From Mesonia maritima (lineage in GTDB: Bacteria; Bacteroidota; Bacteroidia; Flavobacteriales; Flavobacteriaceae), in assembly GCF_042433895.1 (NCBI RefSeq), contig NZ_JBHLUA010000003.1, positions 62,001 through 126,000 on the forward strand: 64,000 nucleotides of DNA, given 5' to 3'. Positions within the stretch are counted from its first letter, which is position 1. Each line of letters opens with the position of its first letter. A model generated the notes under the pieces. It was given only the letters and a program-made list of their open reading frames with translations, did no database searches and was not told where the DNA came from. Below are positions 34,788 to 42,918 of this stretch, in pieces. Position numbers and translations under genes: made by a program.

Positions 34788-35468
34788 CTAGCAAACAGTT
34801 AAAATGTTATTTTTAAAGGAAAATTGATACGTATTTTTTGCTTGTTCAAATTGAAGTTGAAATAGAGAAGCAAAAGCTTTATCATTTGTGGGGAACCAAT
34901 CTTTTTTATTTTTGTTGATGCTTATGATTAAACCTTCATCATCGCCAATAGCACAAAATTTTTCGAGATCGCCGCTGTATTTTTTCAGTTGAAAATTATC
35001 AGCTAAAAAATTAAACGCAGATTGAACTTCATCGGTAGCCAAACCGATTTCTGCAATACCTAGAATTTGAGTTGAACTGAATTTGTCATGCTGAACTTGA
35101 TTCAGCATCTCATCAAAAAGCTTTTCTCTCGAAATAAATTCTAAAATATTAAAATCTTTATCGTAAAAATAAGTCGATTTTGCATTCCAACTGCTGAAGT
35201 CGATGATTTCATCCTCTTCAAAACATTGGATTTCCACACGCTTTTTTAACCAATTTACCGATTCTTCAATTTTTTTCGGCGGAATATGAAACGTAATATG
35301 ATAAGGCGTAAATTCTGAAGATTTTTCTAAGATTAATTTTGAATAACCTATAGCTATTTCAGCTTCCGTTTCTTTTATTTTTCGAACAGGAAGTTCGAGT
35401 ACTTCCCCAAAAAACCGAAGTTGTTCTGAAAAATTTTTACTTTTTATATGTAGCTTTTTTATTTTCAT
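34788..35468 (-). CDS. VOC (glyoxalase-like) family protein containing an in-frame palindromic repeat
   Basis: The 226 residues hold two beta-alpha-beta VOC modules: KIKKLHIKSKNFSEQLRFFGEVLELPV...YSKLILEKSSEFTPYHITFHI, and GIAEIGLATDEVQSAFNFLADNFQLKKYSG...GDDEGLIISINKNKKDWFPTN. No complete set of metal ligands is clear, so no activity is claimed. Between the modules the peptide MLNQVQHDKF is the translation of a 29-base palindromic repeat (35085-35113), a known sort of signature for repeat insertions into genes. The loop between the modules evidently tolerates it. Two more copies sit in the gap upstream of the gene. Twelve bases precede ligA. Confidence 0.75.
   Translation of the reverse strand: MKIKKLHIKSKNFSEQLRFFGEVLELPVRKIKETEAEIAIGYSKLILEKSSEFTPYHITFHIPPKKIEESVNWLKKRVEIQCFEEDEIIDFSSWNAKSTYFYDKDFNILEFISREKLFDEMLNQVQHDKFSSTQILGIAEIGLATDEVQSAFNFLADNFQLKKYSGDLEKFCAIGDDEGLIISINKNKKDWFPTNDKAFASLFQLQFEQAKNTYQFSFKNNILTVC
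35085..35113 (-). repeat. Palindromic repeat copy A, inside the VOC gene
   Basis: A 29-base unit: GTCA, then TGCTGAA, loop region, TTCAGCA, then TCTCAT, read here on the plus strand. The arms TGCTGAA and TTCAGCA are complementary. It is in frame in the VOC gene and translates in part as LNQVQHDKF. Confidence 0.8.
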
Positions 35469-35523
35469 AAATATTTTAAACTCGCATTTCTCACCTTAAA
35501 ACGACTATAGAAATTCTACTTTC

Positions 35524-35552
35524 GTCAACCTGAACTTGTTTCAGGTTCTCAT
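35524..35552 (+). repeat. Palindromic repeat copy B, intergenic
   Basis: Same 29-base layout as copy A and in the same orientation: GTCA, ACCTGAA, loop, TTCAGGT, TCTCAT. The stem differs from copy A at two outer pairs, and each change is compensated in the opposite arm. Confidence 0.8.
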
Positions 35553-35573
35553 AAGGATTTCGTAATTCAGTTA

Positions 35574-35602
35574 ATGAGATTCTGAAATAAATTCAGAATG
35601 AC
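35574..35602 (-). repeat. Palindromic repeat copy C, intergenic, inverted
   Basis: Same 29-base unit in the opposite orientation to copy B: read on the minus strand it is GTCA, TTCTGAA, loop, TTCAGAA, TCTCAT. The stem changes are again compensated. Copies B and C together form an inverted pair, with 21 bases between them, in the 157-base gap upstream of the VOC gene. Confidence 0.8.
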
Positions 35603-35625
35603 GCTTTTTAAATAATTTAAAAAAA

Positions 35626-36234
35626 TCATGTCTGCTCTTCGGTCATCCATTTTGGTTTTTCAAGCGGCTCGAATTCGTGCATTTTTTTAATTAAATCTTC
35701 AATTTCATCTGAAACTACAAGCAATTCCATATTTTCAGGATTCAGTAAACCTTTGGTCATCATGGTGTTCATCATCGATAACAAGTCGTTATAATAACCT
35801 TCACAATTCAACAAACCGATTGGCTTTTGGTGCAATCCTAATTGCGCCCAGGTTAAGATTTCAAAAAACTCTTCAAAAGTTCCAAAACCACCAGGGAGCA
35901 TAATAAATCCATCGCTAATTTCGTGGATTTTTAACTTTCGTTCGTGCATATCTTTGGTGGTAATTAATTCGGTTAAACCGGTATGAACAATTTCTTTTCG
36001 CTTTAAAAAATCGGGAATCACGCCAAAAACAATTCCGTCGTTTTCTAAAGCTCCTTTAGCGACCTGTCCCATTAAACCGAGTTTGCTTCCGCCATAAATT
36101 ACATCGATATTTTTTTCGGCTAAAGATTTTCCTAATTTATAGGATTGCTGATAAATAAATTCATCGTTACCTTCGCTACTGGCGCAAAAAACCGCGATAC
36201 TTTTAATATATTTTTCAGAATTAGCTGCACTCAT
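35626..36234 (-). CDS. LOG-family (TIGR00730) Rossmann-fold protein, putative phosphoribohydrolase
   Basis: The 202 residues show the LOG motifs: SIAVFCASSEGND at the N-terminus, VIYGGSKLGLMGQVAKGAL, VIPDFLKRKEIVHTGL, the MHERK stretch (KDMHERKLKIHEISDGFIMLPGGFGTFEEFFEILTWAQLG) with the PGGxGTxxE catalytic motif intact. Proteins of this family hydrolyse nucleoside 5'-monophosphates with modified bases (cytokinin-type in plants) or similar substrates; the substrate in this organism is unknown. Somewhat longer than the usual 180-195. ATG start; 28 bases after prmC on the minus strand, so possibly cotranscribed. Confidence 0.88.
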   Translation of the reverse strand: MSAANSEKYIKSIAVFCASSEGNDEFIYQQSYKLGKSLAEKNIDVIYGGSKLGLMGQVAKGALENDGIVFGVIPDFLKRKEIVHTGLTELITTKDMHERKLKIHEISDGFIMLPGGFGTFEEFFEILTWAQLGLHQKPIGLLNCEGYYNDLLSMMNTMMTKGLLNPENMELLVVSDEIEDLIKKMHEFEPLEKPKWMTEEQT

Positions 36235-36262
36235 TTTTAATAAGAATTTTGTTTCTATAAAT

Positions 36263-37120
36263 TTACAAAGTTGCTTTACACATTCTATAATTTTCGTAAA
36301 TATCTTTTTTCAATTCAATTTGCTGAAAACCTTCTTTTTGTAATAATTGCTTTAATTCTTCAGCTAAATATTGATTGATTTCAAAATATAAAGCGCCGTT
36401 TTCTGTCAATGCATTTTTAGCCAACTGCGCAATTTTTCTATAAAAAATTAACGGATCTTCATTATCTACATACAATGCAATTTCAGGTTCATAATCCAGC
36501 ACATTTTTTTGCATTTGCTCTTTTTCCAGATTTCTAACGTAAGGCGGATTAGAGACAATTACCTCATATTTTTTCTCTAAGTCTTCGGTTACCAAAATAT
36601 CTTGCTGAAAAAATGTAACCGAAACGTTATTGATTTTTGCATTCAATTTTGCCAATTCTATCGCTTTAGCGGAAATATCTATAGAACTCACATTCGCCTT
36701 CGGAAGTTCTTTTGCCAAACTAATTGGGATGCAACCGCTTCCGGTACCGATATCTAAAATCTTGAATGTTGAATTTTTTTCGGTTATTTTTTTTATATCT
36801 TGAATAATCCATTCGATTAATTCTTCGGTTTCGGGTCGTGGAATTAACACATTTCGATTCACTTTAAAAGGAAGTCCGTAAAATTCGGTATTCCCAATTA
36901 TATACTGAATTGGTTCATGATTTTTTAATCGCTCTATCGCTTTAAAGAAAAGTTCCTTATTTTTTTCAGTAATTGTTGTATCGGAATTTAAAGCCACTTC
37001 TAAGCGATTCATTTTTAAATAAGCTTCGGTGAGCAAATAAAAAAACGATTCAATTTCTGTGGAAGGAAACGTATTTTGCAACGCATTTATAAACTCCAAT
37101 TTTAATTGATTCAACTGCAT
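36263..37120 (-). CDS. prmC: Peptide chain release factor N5-glutamine methyltransferase
   Basis: PrmC methylates the Gln of the GGQ motif in release factors 1 and 2 with SAM. The 285 residues have an N-terminal helical domain, then the SAM motif FKILDIGTGSGCIPISLAKELPKANVSSIDIS and the catalytic NPPY at 191-194 (EVIVSNPPYVRNLEKEQM), followed by VLDYEPEIALYVDNEDPLIFYRKIAQLA and ALYFEINQY. All key motifs are intact and the length is usual. One base separates it from the GNAT gene, indicating cotranscription. Confidence 0.95.
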   Translation of the reverse strand: MQLNQLKLEFINALQNTFPSTEIESFFYLLTEAYLKMNRLEVALNSDTTITEKNKELFFKAIERLKNHEPIQYIIGNTEFYGLPFKVNRNVLIPRPETEELIEWIIQDIKKITEKNSTFKILDIGTGSGCIPISLAKELPKANVSSIDISAKAIELAKLNAKINNVSVTFFQQDILVTEDLEKKYEVIVSNPPYVRNLEKEQMQKNVLDYEPEIALYVDNEDPLIFYRKIAQLAKNALTENGALYFEINQYLAEELKQLLQKEGFQQIELKKDIYENYRMCKATL

Positions 37121-37121
37121 T

Positions 37122-37607
37122 TTACAACTCTTTTAGCATCCAAACCGTACACGAAAAATGCCCGGTTGTTCCCATTCTGTAATCAACTTCTTGAAATCCG
37201 CTTTTTATATATAATTTTTTTGCGGCTTTCATAGTCGGCAAAGTTTCTAAATAGCATTTTTTATAAAAATTTTCTCTGGCAAAATGTAAACAAACGCCCA
37301 TCATTTTTGCGCCAATTCCGCGACCGCGCGCTTCAGCAGAAAAATACATTTTTTGCAATTCGCAAACCGAATTTTCTTCTCCAGCCAAAGGGGCAATCCC
37401 GGCAGCACCAATTATTTTATTGTTTTCTTCCACTACAAAATATTCCATTCGCGCTGCTTGGTAGGTTTCAAACATTATATCGAGCGTTTCATCTTCATAA
37501 GCGGTGCCGACTTTTGGAGCGCCATTTTCTACCAAAACTTCACGAATAATCTTGGCTACAAACGGATTATCTTCTTTTTGTATCGGTCGTATAATTGGGT
37601 TGCTCAT
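37122..37607 (-). CDS. GNAT family N-acetyltransferase
   Basis: A 161-residue GNAT enzyme: IRPIQKEDNPFVAKIIREVLVENG at the N-terminus, the strands MEYFVVEENNKIIGAAGIAPL, and the acetyl-CoA P-loop motif A in LQKMYFSAEARGRGIGAKMMGVCLHFA (RGxGIG). The C-terminus has LYIKSGFQEVDY, typical of the last strands. The acceptor is unknown. It lies one base before prmC and diverges from ribD across 46 bases that hold a ribD-directed promoter. Confidence 0.9.
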   Translation of the reverse strand: MSNPIIRPIQKEDNPFVAKIIREVLVENGAPKVGTAYEDETLDIMFETYQAARMEYFVVEENNKIIGAAGIAPLAGEENSVCELQKMYFSAEARGRGIGAKMMGVCLHFARENFYKKCYLETLPTMKAAKKLYIKSGFQEVDYRMGTTGHFSCTVWMLKEL

Positions 37608-37631
37608 TGTAGAATATTCATGCTATTTTTG
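37600..37631 (+). promoter_or_regulatory. Promoter of the ribD operon (TTG-N21-TATTTTTG)
   Basis: TTG at 37600-37602 and TATTTTTG at 37624-37631 are spaced by 21 bases, a full consensus match. The -33 element overlaps the start of the divergent GNAT gene. Transcription would begin about 20 bases before the ribD start. Confidence 0.65.
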
Positions 37632-37653
37632 ACCTCAAACAGGCTGCTAAACT

Positions 37654-38700
37654 TTGAGCGTGAAAATACACGAAAAATATATAAATAGATGCATTCAACT
37701 GGCGAAAAACGCCGAAGGAAAAACCTACCCGAATCCGTTGGTTGGAAGTGTACTGGTTTATAAAAATGAAATTATTGGCGAAGGTTGGCATCAAAAAGCT
37801 GGAAAACCCCACGCTGAAGTCAATGCGATTCATTCCGTTGAAGATAAAAAACTTCTAAAAAAAGCGACTATTTATGTGAGTTTAGAACCGTGTAGTCATT
37901 TCGGAAAAACGCCGCCGTGTAGCGATTTAATTATTGAAAAAGGAATTAAAAAAGTAGTGATCGGAACGATGGATCCGTTTGCGAAAGTTGCAGGACGTGG
38001 AATTCAAAAATTAATGAACGCGGGTTGCGAAGTGGTTTTGGGAGTTTTAGAAAAAGAATGCCAAGAATTGAACAAACGATTTTTTACGTTTCATAAAAAA
38101 AAGCGACCTTATATTATTTTAAAATGGGCACAAACAAAAGATGGTTTTATCGCGCCACTTCAGCAAAATGAGCGAAAACCGGTATGGATTTCTAATGAAA
38201 AAAGTAAGCAATTAGTCCACAAATGGCGTTCAGAAGAACAAGCAATTTTAGTGGGAACAAATACGGCGATAAAAGATAACCCGAAATTGAATACGCGATT
38301 AGTGGAAGGTGAAAATCCTACGAGAATTGTGATTGATAGAAATCTGAAAATTCCTAAAAACTCCCATTTGTTTGATGGAAAAATTTCAACATTCGTTTTT
38401 ACAGAAAATAGTTCATCTAAAAATCAAGAAAACCTGACTTTTATACCTATTAATTTTGAAGAAAATGTTCCGCAGCAAATTTGTGATCATTTATATCAGA
38501 AAGAATTTCAATCGGTAATTATTGAAGGCGGTCAACAAACCTTGCAAAGTTTTATTGATAAAAATTTATGGGATGAAGCGCGCGTTTTTACCGGTTCTGT
38601 TTTTTTAGAAGAAGGCATAAAAGCGCCAACTTTTGTAGGAAATAAAATTGCTTCGGAAGAAATTGGTGATAATAATTTAAGTATTTATAAAAATGATTAA
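37654..38700 (+). CDS. ribD: Bifunctional diaminohydroxyphosphoribosylaminopyrimidine deaminase / 5-amino-6-(5-phosphoribosylamino)uracil reductase
   Basis: RibD performs two steps of riboflavin synthesis. The 348 residues have an N-terminal zinc deaminase domain with H53-A-E55 (GKPHAEVNAI) and C80/C89 (SLEPCSHFGKTPPCSD), then a reductase domain with WAQTKDGFIAP, ILVGTNTAIKDNPKLNTRL, and SVIIEGGQQTLQSFIDKNLWDE. The start is TTG 37654 (S-V-K-I); GTG 37660 is an alternative. Its last eight bases overlap the next gene. No FMN-riboswitch sequence is evident upstream. Confidence 0.95.
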   Translation: MSVKIHEKYINRCIQLAKNAEGKTYPNPLVGSVLVYKNEIIGEGWHQKAGKPHAEVNAIHSVEDKKLLKKATIYVSLEPCSHFGKTPPCSDLIIEKGIKKVVIGTMDPFAKVAGRGIQKLMNAGCEVVLGVLEKECQELNKRFFTFHKKKRPYIILKWAQTKDGFIAPLQQNERKPVWISNEKSKQLVHKWRSEEQAILVGTNTAIKDNPKLNTRLVEGENPTRIVIDRNLKIPKNSHLFDGKISTFVFTENSSSKNQENLTFIPINFEENVPQQICDHLYQKEFQSVIIEGGQQTLQSFIDKNLWDEARVFTGSVFLEEGIKAPTFVGNKIASEEIGDNNLSIYKND

Positions 38701-39301
38701 AACGCTACTTTTTGATTTTGGCGATGTTTTTTTAACGCTAGACAAACCAGCAACAGCGCGAAAACTTCAAGAATTAGGGTTGACTTCTTTTTCTGAAGAA
38801 ATGCTGAAGCAAAATAAGTTATACGAAATCGGTGAGATTTCTTCAGAAGAATTTATTTCATTTTATCAAACACAACTTCCGGAAACAGCTTCAGAAAAAT
38901 TAGAAGAAGCATGGAATTCAATTTTAGTGGAATTACCCGAAAAACGCTTAAAATTTTTACAGCAACTGGCAGAAGAAAAAAAGTATCAATTAATTTTATT
39001 GAGTAACACGAACGAACTTCATATAAATTGGGTAAAAGAAAATGTGGAAAGCTTTGAAGATTTTAGAAATTGTTTTGACGCCTTTTACCTTTCGCACGAA
39101 ATAAATTTTAGAAAACCGAATGCCGATATTTATGAATTTATTCTAGAAAAACACGATTTACAACCCCAAGAAATTTTATTTATCGACGATACCAAAGAAA
39201 ACACTGAAGCGGCAAAAGCATTAGGATTTTATACGTGGAATATCAATCCGCAAACCGAAGAAATTGTTGATTTATTCACTAAAAACGCACATTTATTTTG
39301 A
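38693..39301 (+). CDS. HAD family hydrolase
   Basis: The 202 residues start TLLFDFGDVFLTLDKPATA, HAD motif I with the nucleophile Asp (DFGDV rather than DxDGT), and continue with LILLSNTNELHI (motif II Ser/Thr-like), and FRKPNADIYEFILEKHDLQPQEILFIDDTKENTEAAKALGFYTW, containing the Lys and DD of motifs III and IV. This is the common phosphatase or haloacid-dehalogenase layout of FMN/phosphosugar phosphatases. The place directly behind ribD suggests, but does not prove, that it removes the phosphate from a riboflavin intermediate. Overlaps ribD by eight bases and the next gene by four. Confidence 0.88.
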   Translation: MIKTLLFDFGDVFLTLDKPATARKLQELGLTSFSEEMLKQNKLYEIGEISSEEFISFYQTQLPETASEKLEEAWNSILVELPEKRLKFLQQLAEEKKYQLILLSNTNELHINWVKENVESFEDFRNCFDAFYLSHEINFRKPNADIYEFILEKHDLQPQEILFIDDTKENTEAAKALGFYTWNINPQTEEIVDLFTKNAHLF

Positions 39302-40167
39302 TTTATCTTTTACTCAGCATTCTGTCTTCGAGCATGATTTATGTGGTTTTTAAATTGCTCGACAATTTTAAAATCAATACGTTATATGCGATTGTAATAA
39401 ATTATTTTACGGCAACAATTGCCGGCTACGTAATGCATAGCAAACCGATTACGCTTACCGAAATTACCGAACAAAATTGGTTTGTAGGAAGTTTAATTTT
39501 AGGGGTTCTATTTATTACGGTTTTTAATTTAATGGCTGCCACGACACAAAAGAGCGGACTTTCGGTGGTTTCGGTAGCCAGTAAAATGAGTGTAGCAATT
39601 CCGATTGTATTCGTGATTTTTTATTATAACGAAACGACCGGAATTTTAAAAGTCCTCGGAATTATTTTAGCCTTAGTCGCGGTTTATTTGGCTTCCATAA
39701 AAACAAAAAAGGGAATTAAAGTGGAACAAAAAAATCTCATTTTTCCACTGTTGGTTTTTCTGGGAAGTGGCGTTATCGAAACTTTAATTAAATTTTTAGA
39801 AGAAAATTATGTAGCCGAAAACGATGTGGCCTTTTTCTCTACCGGTGTATTTTTATGTGCCGCTGTTGTAGGAATTATTGCCGGTTTGCTTCAGTTTTTT
39901 CAGAAGAAAATTAAATTCACTTATAAAGAATTAATTGGCGGAATTGCGTTAGGAATTCCCAATTATTTTTCAATTTACTTTTTTATTAACGCATTACGCG
40001 GAAGTTTAGACAGTTCTACTGTTTTTATAATTAATAACGTGGCTATTGTAATGCTTTCTACACTTTTAGGAATTCTATTTTTTCAAGAGAAACTGCTTAG
40101 AAAAAATTGGATTGGTATTGCGTTAGCAATTGTAAGTATTATTTTAGTCGCCTATACAACTTATTAA
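39298..40167 (+). CDS. EamA/DMT-type membrane transporter
   Basis: The 289-residue protein has about ten membrane segments (IYLLLSILSSSMIYVVFKLLD, ...; repeated halves each with five helices), the DMT/EamA pattern. The two halves are seen as LGVLFITVFNLMAATTQKSGLSVVSVASKMSVAIPIVFVIF and LGIPNYFSIYFFINALRGSLDSSTVFIINNVAIVMLSTLLGIL. Substrate unknown; DMT transporters export amino acids, nucleotide-type compounds or other metabolites. The start is the TTG at 39298, overlapping the stop of the HAD gene by four bases. No ATG lies nearby. The conserved link with ribD hints at flavin or precursor transport, which is speculation. Confidence 0.85.
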   Translation: MIYLLLSILSSSMIYVVFKLLDNFKINTLYAIVINYFTATIAGYVMHSKPITLTEITEQNWFVGSLILGVLFITVFNLMAATTQKSGLSVVSVASKMSVAIPIVFVIFYYNETTGILKVLGIILALVAVYLASIKTKKGIKVEQKNLIFPLLVFLGSGVIETLIKFLEENYVAENDVAFFSTGVFLCAAVVGIIAGLLQFFQKKIKFTYKELIGGIALGIPNYFSIYFFINALRGSLDSSTVFIINNVAIVMLSTLLGILFFQEKLLRKNWIGIALAIVSIILVAYTTY

Positions 40168-40168
40168 T

Positions 40169-40777
40169 TTGGAAAAAGACGTTTACAAAACTATTTTAAA
40201 ACCCGGAGAAGAAGGACTTTTTAAAGACCGCGGAAGCAAATTTTTAGGCTATGCATTTCCGGTGAAAAATGAGGAAGACGTTAATTTTTATATTGAAGAA
40301 TTAAAAGGAAAACACCATAAAGCAAGACATTGGTGTTACGCTTGGCAATTAGGAAAACGTTACGAACATTACCGCGCTAATGATGATGGAGAACCTTCAA
40401 ATTCTGCGGGAATGCCAATTTACGGTCAGTTACAATCGTTTGAAGTTACCAATATTTTAGTAGTTGTAGTTCGTTATTTCGGCGGAACAAAATTAGGCGT
40501 TGGCGGCTTAATAAATGCGTACCGAACCGGCGCGCAATTGGCTTTGGAAAATTCAGAAATTGTAACCAAAACTATTGATAACGAATACAAAATCACCTTC
40601 GATTATCCTGATATGAATAAAGTGATGCGCGTTTTGAAAGAAAAAAATCTAAACGTGCTGAAACAAGAATTCCTAATTGATTGTAAAATTTTTATTTCCG
40701 TTCGCGAAAATGAAGCCGAATCGATCTACGATATTTTCGATTACATCTACGGTGTAAAAATTGAAGAAGTAGAGTAA
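40169..40777 (+). CDS. YigZ/IMPACT family protein
   Basis: The 202 residues start at TTG 40169 (EKDVYKTILKPGEEGLFKDRGSKFLGYAFPVKNEEDVNFYIEELKGKHHKARHWCYAWQLGKRYEHYRANDDGEPSNSAGMPIYGQLQSFEVTNILVVVVRYFGGTKLGVGGLINAYRTGAQLAL). The GEPSxxAGxP and RYFGGxKLGxGGLxxAY motifs are those of the YigZ/IMPACT family. Its N-terminal domain has an RNA-binding-like fold and the C-terminal half a ferredoxin-like one. Function is unproven; a translational regulation role is known only for the eukaryotic IMPACT protein. It ends the ribD group; the next gene is convergent. Confidence 0.93.
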   Translation: MEKDVYKTILKPGEEGLFKDRGSKFLGYAFPVKNEEDVNFYIEELKGKHHKARHWCYAWQLGKRYEHYRANDDGEPSNSAGMPIYGQLQSFEVTNILVVVVRYFGGTKLGVGGLINAYRTGAQLALENSEIVTKTIDNEYKITFDYPDMNKVMRVLKEKNLNVLKQEFLIDCKIFISVRENEAESIYDIFDYIYGVKIEEVE

Positions 40778-40830
40778 ACTACCTCGGAGCAACCCCAAAA
40801 AGCATACATCATAAAACAAATATTCAATTT

Positions 40831-40866
40831 TGAGGCAAGCCTCGGATTATTATACCCTTTGGCGGT
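40831..40866 (+). repeat. Dispersed hairpin repeat copy A
   Basis: Stem GAGG/CCTC with a CAAG loop (TTTTGAGGCAAGCCTCGG), then a conserved tail ATTATTATACCCTTTGGCGGT. It fills most of the 98-base gap between convergent yigZ and thioesterase genes. A second, degraded copy occurs at 45589-45622. Confidence 0.55.
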
Positions 40867-40875
40867 CCCAATAAA

Positions 40876-41274
40876 TTACATTCCGATAGCTTCTAAAATA
40901 TATTTTGGGCAACGGGTAATTTTTTTTGTTTTCATATCTGTAAAAACCAAAACCGTAGAAGCCGTTGTTAATAATTCTTTATTTTGATTGTAAATTTTAT
41001 AGCTGAATTCTATCTTAACTTCAGGTGCATTTTCTAGGGTAGTTTCAATGGTTAAAATATCATCAAATTTAGCAGGATTCCTAAATTTAAAATTCATTTC
41101 ATAAATAGGTAACATTACCCCATTTTCCTCCATTCCTTTATAAGAAACTCCAAATTGCTCCATCCACTCAATTCGAGCTAATTCCAAGTATTGAGCGTAG
41201 TTCCCGTGGTGAACAACACCCATTTGGTCGGTTTCTGCATAACGTACACGAACTTTAGAAGAATAAGTTTTCAT
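40876..41274 (-). CDS. Thioesterase family protein (4-hydroxybenzoyl-CoA thioesterase fold)
   Basis: The 132-residue hot-dog-fold enzyme begins KTYSSKVRVRYAETDQMGVVHHGNYAQYLELARIEWMEQFG, the diagnostic YbgC-type block with the catalytic Asp in AETDQMG and the His pair and Tyr following. The remaining strands (MLPIYEMNFKFRNPAKFDDILTIETTLENAPEVKIEFSYKIYNQNKELLTTASTVLVFTD) fit the fold. It likely hydrolyses an acyl-CoA; in other bacteria YbgC-like enzymes may act with the Tol system, but no tol gene is seen here. Monocistronic and convergent with yigZ. Confidence 0.9.
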   Translation of the reverse strand: MKTYSSKVRVRYAETDQMGVVHHGNYAQYLELARIEWMEQFGVSYKGMEENGVMLPIYEMNFKFRNPAKFDDILTIETTLENAPEVKIEFSYKIYNQNKELLTTASTVLVFTDMKTKKITRCPKYILEAIGM

Positions 41275-41488
41275 GGATTTTATCGGTATTTTATGAAATA
41301 GATTTTGTAAGTTTATTCAGATTTTAAGTATGAGAAAAAAAAAGGATAAATTCAATACCCAATCTGTTTTTTTATTACTTTTTTTGTTCACATATTTGTT
41401 GCTCCAAAATGATGCTCGTTTAATACTTTTTAAACGCCTCATTTTTTGACTTTTTTTTAATAACAAATAAATAAACTTTCAATAGATT

Positions 41489-42916
41489 ATGGGTAAAACT
41501 GCTGACTCAGTTTGGGTAAATTGTCTCTCATTTATTCAGGATAATATTACTCCACAAGCCTATAAAACTTGGTTTGAGCCTATTAAAGCAGTAAAACTTA
41601 CCGATTGCGCGTTAAGCATTCAGGTGCCTTCTAAATTTTTCTATGAATGGTTAGAAGAGCACTATGTAAAATTATTGAAGGTTTCTTTAACTCGAGAATT
41701 AGGGGAAAAAGCCAAATTGGTGTACGTTATTAAAATGGAAAACACTTACGGAAATAAACAGCCGTTTACAGAGAAGATTCCGAGTTCACAACGAAGTAAC
41801 GTTTCATCTCAAGAAGTAGATGTTCCTCTGAAAAATAAAAGTCCGGAACTTAAAAATCCATTTGTCATTCCTGGAATTCGAAACGTAAAAATAGATTCGC
41901 AATTAAACCCGAATTATAGTTTCGATAATTTTTTGGAAGGCGACTCAAACCGTTTGGCGAGATCTGCAGGACAAGCAGTTTCTAACAAACCTGGTGGAAC
42001 TTCGTTTAATCCACTTTTAATTTTTGGTGGTGTTGGTTTAGGAAAAACCCATTTAGCGCACGCAATTGGAGTTGAAATAAAAGATAAATATCCTGAAAAA
42101 ACGGTTTTATATATTTCAGCTGAAAAATTTACACAACAATATATCGAGTCGGTAAAAAAGAATAATAGAAACGATTTTATTCACTTTTATCAAATTATCG
42201 ACGTATTAATTGTAGATGATATTCAGTTACTCTCAGGAAAAGCGGGAACGCAAGATGTTTTCTTCCATATTTTTAATCATTTACACCAAAATGGAAAACA
42301 AGTAATTTTAACGAGTGATAAAGCGCCAGTTGATATGCAAGATATCGAACAACGTTTATTATCACGCTTTAAATGGGGACTTTCAGCTGAGTTACAACAA
42401 CCCGATTTTGAGACTCGAATTTCAATCATTAAAAATAAATTATATCGTGACGGCGTAGAAATGCCCGAAGAGATTATAGAATATTTAGCCAATAATATTA
42501 AAACGAATATTCGTGAATTAGAAGGCGCAATTATTTCGCTTATCGCCCATTCTTCTTTTAATAAGAAAGATATTACGTTAGAACTGGCTAAAAAAATAGT
42601 TGAAAATTACGTAAAGAACACCAAGAAAGAAGTTTCTATAGAATACATTCAAAAAGTGGTGAGCGACTATTTCCAGATGGATGTAGATACGTTACAATCT
42701 AAAACCAGAAAACGTCATATTGTTCAAGCTAGACAATTAGCAATGTTTTTTGCGAAAAAATTAACCAAAGCTTCGTTAGCGAGTATTGGAACACAAATTG
42801 GGAAACGCGATCACGCCACTGTTTTACACGCTTGCAAAACCGTAACTAACTTATCTACGACCGATAAGCAATTCAAAAAATTTGTAGAAGACCTTAATAA
42901 AAAACTGACGCTTTAA
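41489..42916 (+). CDS. dnaA: Chromosomal replication initiator protein DnaA
   Basis: DnaA binds origin boxes and opens the duplex for replication. The 475 residues show the N-terminal helicase-interaction domain (VWVNCLSFIQDNITPQAYKTWFEPI), a flexible linker, the AAA+ core with Walker A in LLIFGGVGLGKTHLAHAIG, Walker B in DVLIVDDIQLLSGK, sensor motifs and arginine finger segment (DIEQRLLSRFKWGLSAE), and domain IV with the DnaA signature GKRDHATVLHACKT. Full length. The 214 bases upstream hold no DnaA-box cluster, so the origin is probably not here. The gene ends two bases before the tyrosine phosphatase gene. Confidence 0.97.
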   Translation: MGKTADSVWVNCLSFIQDNITPQAYKTWFEPIKAVKLTDCALSIQVPSKFFYEWLEEHYVKLLKVSLTRELGEKAKLVYVIKMENTYGNKQPFTEKIPSSQRSNVSSQEVDVPLKNKSPELKNPFVIPGIRNVKIDSQLNPNYSFDNFLEGDSNRLARSAGQAVSNKPGGTSFNPLLIFGGVGLGKTHLAHAIGVEIKDKYPEKTVLYISAEKFTQQYIESVKKNNRNDFIHFYQIIDVLIVDDIQLLSGKAGTQDVFFHIFNHLHQNGKQVILTSDKAPVDMQDIEQRLLSRFKWGLSAELQQPDFETRISIIKNKLYRDGVEMPEEIIEYLANNIKTNIRELEGAIISLIAHSSFNKKDITLELAKKIVENYVKNTKKEVSIEYIQKVVSDYFQMDVDTLQSKTRKRHIVQARQLAMFFAKKLTKASLASIGTQIGKRDHATVLHACKTVTNLSTTDKQFKKFVEDLNKKLTL

Positions 42917-42918
42917 GT

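Noticed and set aside
37607..37660. FMN riboswitch before ribD
   Set aside because: Only about 45 bases separate the divergent genes and they hold the promoter; there is no room for the riboswitch fold.
41275..41488. Possible replication origin upstream of dnaA
   Set aside because: Only one weak DnaA-box-like site (TTGTTCACA) and a T-rich stretch are seen; no cluster of boxes. An AT-rich leader is ordinary in this genome.
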